From: an uncultured Pirellula sp. | GTDB lineage: Bacteria; Planctomycetota; Planctomycetia; Pirellulales; Pirellulaceae | Assembly (NCBI GenBank): GCA_903820735.1 | Contig: CAIJIZ010000249.1 | Span: 1 to 33,499 of the forward strand | Reading direction: 5' to 3' | Length of the DNA stretch: 33,499 nucleotides | In this document: piece by piece, positions 17,501 to 29,500 of the stretch | How the letters are laid out: each line of letters opens with the position of its first letter | Position numbering within the stretch: the stretch's first letter is position 1 | Made by a program: the position numbers and the translations under genes | The notes under the pieces: generated by a model | Database searches by the model: none | Told to the model about the DNA's origin: nothing | The model's input: the letters and a program-made list of their open reading frames with translations, nothing else

Positions 17501-20500
17501 CAATTTGATCTGCGCGACGATCTAGAGGAAGTCCCCAAGAACACTAAACCAGCGAAAAGTTATGGAGTCGGTGTTGCGATTTGTCTGCAGGAATCCAGAT
17601 CCAATACGACTGCTACGGTCAAGAATTCCAAGCTCGAAACCCATCGAGGCGGTGTGATAGTTCTAGCCGACGAAGCTAGTCAGTACTACAGCTTTGCAGC
17701 AGCGGTCGCAGCCGGCTCCATGAGCGTGCAGGCCGAAGGTATGTTTGTCAATGTCTCGATTTATTCGAACTGCCAATCAACGATCGATTCAGGATCGTTG
17801 ACGATCTCTCCAGAGGTAGGCGTTGGCCAAAGCGATCTGATTGTGGCATCCAATTCCAATCCACTGCTAATCACAGCTGCAGGGGATCTTGTTAGGACCA
17901 CGGCCGCTTCTGCTGCCTTTGCTGCCGGAGTGGCAGTAGCGGTTGTCTCAGGCACAATCGAATCAGGAGCGTCGATCAAGGGTAACGGCAAGGTTCGATC
18001 CAAGAGAGGAGGCGTTGTAATCTCCTCGAAATCTTCGGAATCAGTTCCTGACCCGCGGTCTGCATCTGTGCTGAGTGAGGTTTATACCCCCAACCGCGAC
18101 TCGTCGGCATTGTGGACTTTTGTTGTTGGAGTGGTTTCTGCTAAGTCAGCGAGTTTAGCCGGTGACTTCTCGGTTATTTCTCAGTCGATGAATTCAAATC
18201 GCAAGGCTTCCATCGAGGATCACTCCTCTGTAGCTTTGGATCGCGGTAGGTTGATCGTGGAATCCATCGATGAAGCGGATGTGTACAGTGCAGCGGGTGC
18301 GATCACATCGGCTGGTGGAACCAAGGACAAGCCAAATACGGTTGCCGTAGGCGCGGCCTTTAACCGAACTACCGTCTCTATGCAGACAATGGCTACGATC
18401 GCAAACGCAACGATTTCTGTAATACCAGACGATTCTCCATCAGATGTTCCATCGGTCGATGTGCACTCTCAAAGCAAATCAAATGTTTGGGTTCTGAGTG
18501 TGGGGGCGGAGGTTTCCGGTAAGGTCGCTTTGGGGTTCTCTGTTTCGATTGCCGATGTAAATCATGAAATCAAAGCGACCCTTGGAGACCTAGATCAAAA
18601 GCCTGCAGTTCCTGCCGTGCCTAGTTGGACGCTCAATTCGGTAGGTGGGGTTTCTATCACGGCCAACGATTCAACTCAATTGATTTGCACCGCGGGTCAA
18701 GTAGCAATCGCAACCAATGGTGTTGCAGGAGGTGCTGCAGCCGCAACGAGCCGTTCTATCAACAAGGTTCAAGCTGGGATCGTCGACTACCGAGTAAAAG
18801 TCGAGGCTGGGGAATTAAAAGTCAATGCCGTTTCCGAATCGATCTTGAAGACGATTGCGATCGGAGTAGCAGGCGTAGGGGGGGCAGGCAAAGCCTGGCC
18901 GGTATCCCTATCTGGAGTCGGATCAGGGACTGGAAATAGGATTGCTCGGCAAGTGGAAAGTTCGATTGTGTCGAGCGAGATATTGTCGGCAAATGCGATT
19001 GACGTTCGCGCAAGCGATAACAGCGATCTGATTTCGGTAGCGGGAGTTGCTGATTTTCAGTTGAACGGGAAAAGCAAGGTGTCCGTTGCGGTTGGGACAT
19101 CCGCCGCGACTAATGATTTTGGTTCGGATTCCAATCCGGATCAATCGAGTTTCGTGCGCTCCTGGATCGTTGATTCAAAGTTGAAATCGTTGGGAGCGGT
19201 CGAAGTCAATGCAAGCGGAACGCAGAAGCTCAAAGCATGGACATCCGCTGGAGCTGGCAAGTTTGCTAAAGAAGAGACCCCGGTCATCGGTTTCAACAAT
19301 GCAGGATCAGGTTCCGGAAACACGATTCAATCGGAAGTCAGTGCGATCGTGGACGGATCCTCGCTAATTCAAATCTCGACAAATCAAAATGGATTGAACA
19401 TAGTCGCTTTGAATTCACCGAGTATTTTCGCAGTCTCTGGCGGAGTTTCGATTGCCGGTGCGCAGTCCGATGGCAAAGGGGTTTCGGTCGAGATAGGTGC
19501 AGCCGCGACCACGAACACCGTCGACTACAAGACACTAGCTCTGGTGCGAAACAACAGTGTGTTGACCTCCAGCCAAAGTTTGGTGGTGAAGGCTATTTCC
19601 GATGCAACAATTCAAGCCATTGCTTATGGCGTGGCTTCTTCCATTCGAAAAGGATCTGCAGGAACGGATGTCGATTTGGCCGGGGCCGGGACGGCATGTG
19701 TTAATACGATCAAACCACTGACTCAAGCTAGTATTTTAGCAGGAAGTCGGGTCGGGCTGATTGATAATCGAATCGGCGGTGTGAGTCTTGACGCTCGCGA
19801 CCAATCTTCGATTACGGCAGGATCGGGAGGATTATCGAGTTTGTTTAGTTTTGGTGAAGCTAGTCAAGTAGGCCTGTCGGTGGGGGTTTCGTTTACAGTC
19901 AATCTGATCCAAGGAGATACTCTTGCGACCGTAGAGAATTCAACGATCTATTCCTCTGGTCCCATCGAGATTGGGGCTCAGTTTTCAACGGACGGCGACG
20001 AAAATATCAAGAGCATTTCCGTTGCTGGGACACTCGATCTTGAGTTGGGAGGAGGCGGTATCCTGTTCCCATTGGTGGGCGCGGGAAATAAAAACAAGGT
20101 TGAGATGAACGTCCGCTCCCAGGTCATTGATCGCAGCCTTGTAAACTCTCAGAGCCATTTCAATTTGAATGCGATCGACACTTCTGAGCTTTACTCAAAC
20201 GCCGGGGGCGTTGGGCTCGGGCTGACTTTCAATAAGGCGGATCTTTCGGGAGGCGTTGCGATTGGCGCGGCGAAGGTTGTCAATGAAATTCGAAATACGG
20301 TTGAGTCTGCTGTTGAGGGTAGCACCGTAAACAGCGCAGACCCGGTATGGATTCAGAGCGAATTGAATCCAAGCATGAAGGTGATTGCCTATGGGGTTGC
20401 GCTGAGTACTACGGTAAGCTCTAGCGCACTGTCCGCGGCCGGCTCTGGCGCATCGATCGACAATTCCATCTCAAACGCATCGGTCGCTGGGATTGCTGAC

Positions 20501-23500
20501 AGTGATGTCAAGTCTGCTTTGGGGAGCGTCTCGATTCTGGCCGCAGACCATAGTGATATGCAATCATCTGCTGGGGCCGGATCGCTAGCGATCGCGATCG
20601 GCAATGCTGTTTCCTTGGCACCAGGAGTGGTTCTGTTAGATACGAAAGTATCCAACACTGTTTCTGCAACGGTGAACAATCCCGCTGAAAAGCTCGTTTT
20701 AAGTGGTGGGGATATTGTTCTGTCCGCCAAAACCGAGGGTGTTTATCAATCGACGGGAGTTGCTGTCGCTGCCGCGGCGTCTGCCGGAGCCGTTTCGGTT
20801 TCGTTTTCAGGTGCGGGTGGACACTCAAATATTGAATTGACCAACGTTGTCAAAACACAGCATGTCTCCGGCCAACTTGAGGCTCAGGGGACCATCAACT
20901 TAATCTCTGTCAGTCGTGACCGGATCCCGAAAAACACCATGGGTGTTGGGGCTTTGTCCGTGGGTGAGTTCGGTGCCTCGATCGGTGTGTCGCTTTCTGA
21001 ATCCGAAATCCGAAACCAAGTGACAGCGGAAGTTTTAGGTGGGGCTCTCAATGCTACATCGGGTGATCTGGTCATCGAATCGTATGCTAGCCATGCAATT
21101 TATACGGAGACCGTACCAACCTCGCTTGCTGTGTCTATTGGTGGTGCAGGTGCAGGTGGCCATGCATTTTCGACCGACAGTTCGCAGATTGCCGCCCGGG
21201 TTCTAGGCAGTCCTGTTCTGGTTGCTTCCAGCGGCGGTTTGGTAGTACGTACAGATCAAGTTCTGGAAAACGAAAAGCCGATCGATGCCTTGATTCAAGC
21301 ACATGCTGGGGCCGGAGTAGGAGGTCTTGCAGCCATCGGAGCCGTTGTGGTCGAATCGACCGACAAAAGCACTCGGCAGGCCACCATCGGTGATTATTTG
21401 GATTTGCGAGGGGTCGGCAGATTGCAGGTGCTCGCAAACGCGGCGCCGAATTTGGTCGCTCGGTCTACCGCAGTAGATGTGGGTGGGATTGCCGTCAATG
21501 TCAATCGATCGACAGTCACCGCCGGAGGGAGCGTTGTCTCTGCTACTGGCAGTGGCGTCTTTTTACCTTCAGGGCCGGTAAGCTTGTTGGCTAAGAGTTC
21601 GAACGTCTTCGATGTCGAGCAACTAGGCATCACCGGTGGTGTCGTGGCCGCCGGAGCGACTTTATCGGAAGCTTATAATAGCTTGGTGGTTTCGGCGACT
21701 CTTGGCAAGGACAATCGAAGTGAGGTGAGTCGTCAATCAAGCTTGAGTGTTCAGGCTATGAGCGATGACTCAAAGGTAAATATCCTGACGGTTGCTGGAA
21801 CGGGAGGATTCTTTGCGGGGCAAGGTGCTACTGGGCTTTTAAGCGATGAATCCAAGACGATGGCTTCCATTCTCTCCGGAGAAATCCACGCCGGCACAGT
21901 GGCTATTGATGCTCGTCGCAGTAAAATCCTCGAACTTGGAGTCGATGCAGCCACGATATCCGTTGCACTGGGTATAGGCATTACGACAGCGACCTACGAA
22001 GACAATTCTCAGGTTTCCGTGTCTCTCGGACAGAAACTACCTGGTAGTCCGCTTCATCTCGTAGCGCTGGACACGATTACTGTCTCGGCATCGAACCATT
22101 TGCGCAGGCGAGAGGATTCTATTTGGACCAAGGGGATTGGTGGTAGTGGTATTGAATCGATATCAGGGGTCATAGCCAAGGCAACTCTCAATGCGATGTC
22201 CACGATCACTATCGAGGATGGGGCATCGATTAGCACGGGCGTTCATCCTCTGACTCGGCCCGGTGGTATCATCATGCTCCCAAGTTTGAATATCGATTAT
22301 CAAACGCATACCAATATTTCGAACCTGAGTTTTCTAATTGCTGGATCGGTAGTTAAGTCGGAGACTACAGGGAATCTTGTGTCAAGTGTGATTATCGGTA
22401 ATCGAGTCGATATTAGGTCCCAGGGCGACTTGTTGATCGGAAATGACGCAACGATCAGTTCATCGAACCAAAGTGCTGGTTGGGGAAGTGCGGTATTGAC
22501 CTCGCAGATTGATCAGTCGACATCCATCGATCTGCATTTGGATCAGAAAGTAATTGTGGGGGATCATAGCACCCTCTCTGCGATGAGGAATATTTCGCTA
22601 ACGGCTTCCCAGGATCCCCGTGCTGGACAATCGAGTTTGATCGACTTGCGAGCGCATGCGGTGGCTTCCTCAACCTCCCTATTGCCAGCTGCGCAATCCA
22701 AGGCAAGCGCGACGCTCACGGAGAATATTCATCTTGATATAGGAAATGGTGCCATTCTAGAGAGTGGAGCAGACACACTCCTGCACGCAAGGAATTCAAA
22801 GCCTGTTTTTGACGTTCTAGGTGAGGCGAGTTATTACTATTTGTTTTTGTTTAAAAAGCAAGACTACGTCAATTCCTCGATTCATTATCCAGCATCTCAG
22901 GCTGATATTCGAGGGACGGTGGTCGCTGGCAAGCAGAACCGGCTATCGGTCGAAATTCCTAACGACCAGAACAACCAATTCACCAACACTGTACGATTCA
23001 CTCCGGATCAGCTTTATGGAATTCCATTAAACACGCTGGTCGAGCATGATCCTCAGTTCAATCCTATTGACTATATCAACAGCAAGCAAGTCAGTCCCGA
23101 GATTGCGTCCGCGTTGCGAGATGGGGTTTCTACATCGAATGTACAAGCCACCAAGATCGGGGTCCGCGACCTTGCGCCTCCGATAGTGCTAAGCGGAGGG
23201 TCTGTGTATGTCGTGGCAGATAAAGTATATGCTTCAAACGCAATCTTAGAGGCGCGTGTTGCGTCTATCGATATTAACAATCACAGTCCGAATTATCTGC
23301 TGCTTGGTTCCGTGATGATCGCCAATGTGCTCGGAGGGCTAGTTCAATTCCAAACCAGCGATGGTAGCTCGCTGAGCGATCCTTCTGGTATGAACATTCG
23401 ACGCGATACGGCAACTCCAGCAATCAGGGTCAATTTGAATTACTCGTCCTCTGTCGGTAATTCCTCCAATGGCCCAGCATTGTTTATCACTAAGCCTTTG

Positions 23501-26500
23501 GCAAATCTTGGTGGGTTGATTTCGATCCAAAACACTGCGGGTTCCTTTGGGCAGTTCGCAAGTATTGCAGCGAAAGAAGTGGATATTTCTACTCCTAATG
23601 GAGTGTTTGCCGTCGATTTGCCACAGAGCAATTGGACGGCCGCCGGCAGTCCTGCTGCGTTGTACACCAGGGACCCAAGTCTTCCGCTGGCATATACCGC
23701 TGACATTTTGCAAAATGCGGAGCACGCCACTATGGTTGGTGTCAACGCAACGTACATGGAAGGATTGCCGAATTGGCGCACGGCCGCAAACGATACGGAG
23801 TTAAATGACTTTGTTTACGGTCGTCCCGAGGATGCAGCCAGAAAAAGTTCGTGGGTGTTTTTCGGGGGGAGTGTTCCGCAGGATAGCGGAACCGGAGACG
23901 GAAATTCGGAGGCGAAGAATAAAGCTTGGGCTCAAAACGCCCGTCTTGATGGAGAGAGTATTGCACTGAAACTGACCGATAAAACACCACGTTTAGGCAA
24001 GAATGAAGGTTGGGATCACGCATGGGTACCAAGTCTTCAGCGCGTGCCGGTCGAAGGCTCTCTGTCGACGCTTGCGTCCAGGAAGCCTACCCTTATGGTT
24101 CAAGGGCAGGTAGTGGTCATTCGAGCCAAGACGGTCAATGTCAACGGTACCATTCAGTCGGGCCAGTCAAACTTGGCTAATCATTCGATTGTTGTGCCTG
24201 AAGCCATCGAGAACAAGTTGCTTTCCTATCAAGCTGATTACAGGTCGGGCTCAGTAAGTTCTCCTGTGCTGGAAATCCCCAAAGAGAGTCTGGCGCTCGA
24301 TAAGCCAACGGATGCTTTAATCGGTGCACATTTCGACGCTCGAACCGGTCAGATTCACGTCGACTCGGTCGAAGCTAGTGGAGGTGGCAGAGTTCAGATC
24401 ATCGGGCGAATCCTCAATACCGACATCGCAGGAAAGATTAAGTTGACTGGTGGTAGCGGCGATATCACTGTCCGAAATCGTACCAGCCTACAGCTGAATC
24501 TTGGAAAACTGCAGACGCAAAGCGGTGGGAAAAAAGGAGTTGTTAGCATCACAGATTTGAACATCGCGGATGCATCCGAGCGACAGATCGCTTATGTCTA
24601 CAATGGTACTGAAATCCTTGTTTATCGCGGACCTGATGGCGCAGATGTGATCAGCGAGGGGACGCTACGAGATCGGATCGTTGCCACAAGCACCAGTTAC
24701 CAACTACAACCCGGTTTGAGATGGAACTGGGAACTTCAGGCGAGTGTCCATCGAGATGTGAATTTCGATTTAAATAAATGGAGTGGGGTTCAAGCGAGCT
24801 CTTGGAGATTCAATAGACCGAGCGACAATGTTTACAGTTTCGGTCAATGGTCGCTTGTAAATGGTATCGATGGAGGATCGCTCAGCACCAATGCCGACAC
24901 TTCCGCAATATCCCAAAAGATGACCTCCAAATGGGAACCGAACACTTACGGACTTTCTTTCACGGTACCCTATAGCAAATACAATTGGGATACCGGCTTT
25001 AAACAGGATCGGTTTTACGATTATCCCAATAGCATGGATTTGGGTATGCAATTTTCGATCAAGGCGGATTATCCGATCGGAATCGATTTCTCAGAGCTCC
25101 GTTTCGGAAACGTTGTTGTGGACTCTGATGGTTCAGTGCTATTGGGCGGATCGATTGTTGCTCCCGATGTCCAGATCGCCAGTCACAAGGCTGATATTAG
25201 AACCTTATTCAGAAATATTGCTGTCGATGCTAGCCGTGTATCACTCAGTGCCGAAAGTTCTATCGGATCGTTAAGTAGTTTGATTTCCATTTCGGCCGAT
25301 ACTCTATCGATGGATTCCAAGAGTGGATCAATCTATATCGATGTGAATCGGAATCTAGACAATCAAAATATCCAGGTCGAAAGCATGACAGCCCCCTTGG
25401 GCATCATCGTTCTGCACGCAAACGGCCCTATCGTTTCGGGTAAAAACGGAAGCTTGATTCAAGGTCGGCAAGTTGATCTTTGGAGTCGCTCTGGAGGTAT
25501 CGGTACTGTTTTACAGCCAGTACGACTACAAGCCCCTACGGATTGGGGAAGCCTTCGAATCAATGCCAGATCGTCGGGTGACGTGATGCTCGATTCCTTT
25601 GGGGGCGATCTGCTTGTTGGGCTCATCGATGCGCAGAATGGCAATGTTCAAATCGACAGCCAGGAAAATGTCTTCAGCGGAGAGTCTTGGACGATTGATC
25701 CTGAGCGAGATCAGGCTAGATTAGGTGCCTTGATCGCAACGGGCGCAACGGATCCCTTTGCGCATATTCCTGATATTCAGGGTTTCGAGAACCGGGTTTC
25801 GTTGGACTATCGTTTGTACTGGGCACTACGAAACAGTGGGGATGTCCAGGACGGTGTCTATCGACTTCGAGACAGCCAGATCCCATTGTGGAAAATACGG
25901 GCCGAAGCGATCCTTGGCCAGCAAGGCATTTCGGACGAGGATGTTCGAACGCAGAGTCGAATCCTATTTGAGGGCCTCAGCGAGGGTTTTGCGGTTACCA
26001 TAGGTTCAGATTGGTCGTCAAGGCCAGAGTTCCAGGAACAGCAGTCTACTTATCGTTATGCAGTCAGTGCGCAGCAAGAGGAAAGGTTCAAGCAAGGCCG
26101 GACAGTTGCAAAGGAACCGTTGAGTATAGCATTGCTAAGCAGGGCCTTGGAAATTCCGAATCGCGATCTGAGTATCGACAAGCCGAGCATTAGAGCTAAG
26201 GAATTGCGATTGATCTCTCGCGCAGGCAGTATCGGTAAGCTCGATACAGCCGTAGAGATTCCTACATCTCGCATCCTAGAAGGTGATTTGACCGACGCAC
26301 AGCTTCGAGAGATCAGCTTGGCGACACGTCCGGGTGATGCAATTCTTGATGAGAATTTAGATGTGCTGAGCCTTAGAATCAAACGACCATTGGTGATCGA
26401 TGTATTTGGAAGACTCGACGCGATCGCCGACGGAAATGTCGTTGTGACCGATCCCTCGGGGCCCCTGCGGGTAGGCAACATCGGATCTGCTCACGGGAAA

Positions 26501-29500
26501 ATAACTTTGATCTCAGAGGGTAGTTTGTGGAGAGCAAGGGGTGAAACGCTGGATTTCTCGGGAGTTGAACTCGGATTTGAGCAGCCTCTGAAATGGCGTA
26601 CGCTTGGAACCTCAGGTCAATCCCTCAACGCCTTCTCTGGTCTATTCGTACCTGGGAATCGCAACACGGTTTCCGCAACTTGGTATTCAGATCCTGTTTT
26701 CAACAGTAGTTTTCGGGCCAGCTTTGTCTACGTTGCCAATACCAATGACGAATCAAATGCAGGAGACGGGTTGGCATTCGTGCTGCGATCGGAAAATACC
26801 GACGATGTGGGCAACCTTGGTGGACAGCTTGGTTACGGAGGACTCCCGGGTAAAAAAGTCGGGTTGCTGATCAATCTCTATAATCGAAATGGCGAGCAGC
26901 GAGGTACACGCTTCGATACGACAGGGACCGTTGGTTCGTACAAGAAATCTTTGATGCCGCTGGTCAATAGACCCGTTTATGTGACACTCACGTACGATGC
27001 AACCACAAGCAGGCTCACGGTAACACTCGGGCAAAGCAACGATGATCGATCTCCGGAAATTACGATTTACGAAGGGGTAGATCTGCAGAAATTGCTTGGA
27101 AACCATTACTACCTCGGTTTTACGACAGCTACGGGAGATGCGTTTTGTTCGCAGTCGATCCAGGATTTCCGATTTGCTATTTCGGATAGCACTCAATCCC
27201 AACAAATTGAATTTCCGGTTTCTGGGATCCAAGCAAACTGGTCCGTCAACCGACTAGCGACAAACGCATCGGACCCAAGTTCTGGATTCTCTTTTGTTGA
27301 GAATGCTGGAGCAAACACCCTGGTTTTTCCAGAAAAAATCGGAATTGCCTCTTCGGCTTGGTATCAAAATAAAGTCTCGATAGATGGCAATTTTTATGTC
27401 AGATTCAACTATCAATTCGTATCTTCGAACAGCCTTGCCGGCGATGGACTTGCGTTTGTGTTTCACAACAGTCCCAAGGAACTAGCGGCGCTCGGTGCGT
27501 CTGGTGCGGACTTAGGGTACGGATCGATCGATGGTCCTAAGGTTGGGTTATTGCTGAATCTTTACAAGCAAACTTCGGGAGGAGTACTCCAAGGCATTCG
27601 ATTTGATACTCTTGGGAAGTCCGGAAATTACAGCCAAGTGGAGTTCACCTCCGGTACCGTGACTTCAATAGCCCTGAGTTACAATCGGGCCGCAAAGAGC
27701 ATGGTCGTCGAGGTTCATCAAGGGGAGAGATTGATCAATTCATTCTCTTATGATGGAGTTGATCTTCCAGCCCTCCTGGGGGGATCTACTGCTTGGATGG
27801 GATTCACAGCCGCCTCTGGGGCTTCTACTGCTAAGCAGACCGTTTCGGAATTTTCATTTTATAGCCCCCCTCCCCCACCTGAGGTAAACGCGGGTGTACG
27901 TTGGCACTTAAATGGTGACGTTCAATTGCTCTCCAATGGTACTTTGGACGCGCCGTCGGCATACAACTCAGTTACATCAACTTGGTTCGATCAGCCGATC
28001 AGCATGAAGGACTTCCGGGTGGAATTCACTTATTCCGCCACAGAAAAATTGGGGAGTGATTTTGCCGATGGAATGGCATTCGTCATTCAAGATGGAACCG
28101 CTGGTGTGGCTGCTCGCGGGTTGGGAGGAAGCAAGCTTGGGTATGGCGGGCTCAAGGGGAAGAAGATCGGCGTTTTATTCAATGTTTACCGAACGCCAGG
28201 AATCCGTTTCGACGACGGGAGCGAGTCTGGGGAATTTATTCCTGTAAATTGGTTAAGCGGTAGAGACGTCCAAGTTCAGATCTCTTATGAGTCTCGATCG
28301 TCATCGTTGACAGTACAAGCCTTTGGGAAGGGTATTTTGGAACCCTTTCGAAAAACTTGGCATTCGGTCGACCTTTCGAAACTTGTAGGTCTGGCCGGTT
28401 TGGTTGGTGTTACTACATCTACAGGAGCATTTGCTGCTAGGCACACCATTTCCAATTTCCGATTGACGCAGCCGAATACTATTTGGGCAATGCAGGAGTC
28501 CGTTGGTGACCAAGTTGCGATTCGCCTACTTTCCCAAAACGGTGATATAGGAACCAACGCCTCACCGATCAAGCTTTATGGCCAATTCCAAGCGACAGCG
28601 CCCAATGGTCATGTATACACTGACCCTTCGCAGGTTTCTTTGAACGGAGGGTTATTGGTAGTGCTGCAGAGCTACACTGCAGGCGAGAACACCATCCGTG
28701 TAATTTACGGCACACCCGGGGAAAATCTACTATTGTTTTCAGGGACAGAGCATGCTCAAGAAGTCCATCCATCGACAGGAATATTAGTTGGAATCAAGAG
28801 CCCCAAGTTGTTGGGGCAGACGATTGTTGGTTCAGATGGCTCAGGTGAATTTACACTTTCGCTCAGCGAAAACGAAGTGACACCTAGCTTGTTTGAAGTG
28901 GTTGAGGTTGCAAGTGATCGGACACGTCGCTCGGGAGTGCTCTACGGATTGCCACCGATGTTAGTCGACGACCAAGGGCCCGTTGGAGAAGCATTGACAC
29001 AGGAAAGCTTGCTGACGCTTGGAAGTCAGGCCAAGCTTCGGTGGCTGGGGCTTGCACTATCCTCGGCAGAGCAATCTCGACTTTCCAACGTTCGTTTTGA
29101 ACTCAAAGAGCTAGGCGTGGGCAAGTTGACTCAGTTGGTAGGAGAAGTATTGTACGTCGATCCAAATGGTGGAGGAAATACTTGGTATATTGATCCGAGT
29201 CCTGCTCAGGATTCCGAGTTTGCGAGATTGCGTGGCAAGAGTGATTTGTATGCCTATCAAGACGCCTCACATGCCGATCAAATCGATCTGCTTTCTGCAT
29301 TGGTATTAGGTCTTGCTCCGGTGGTTTCTCAGGACGTTGCTTCATCTAACGAATATGAATTCCTAAATCGCGGCCCGCTGAGTAAAGGTGTTCGCAGGCT
29401 GCTAGCAGATCAGCGGATCGATCCTTGGAATCCCAATGATGTAAATCGAGATGGTGCAGTCAATCCAATCGATGCCCTGATGATCATCGACTGGCTTAAT

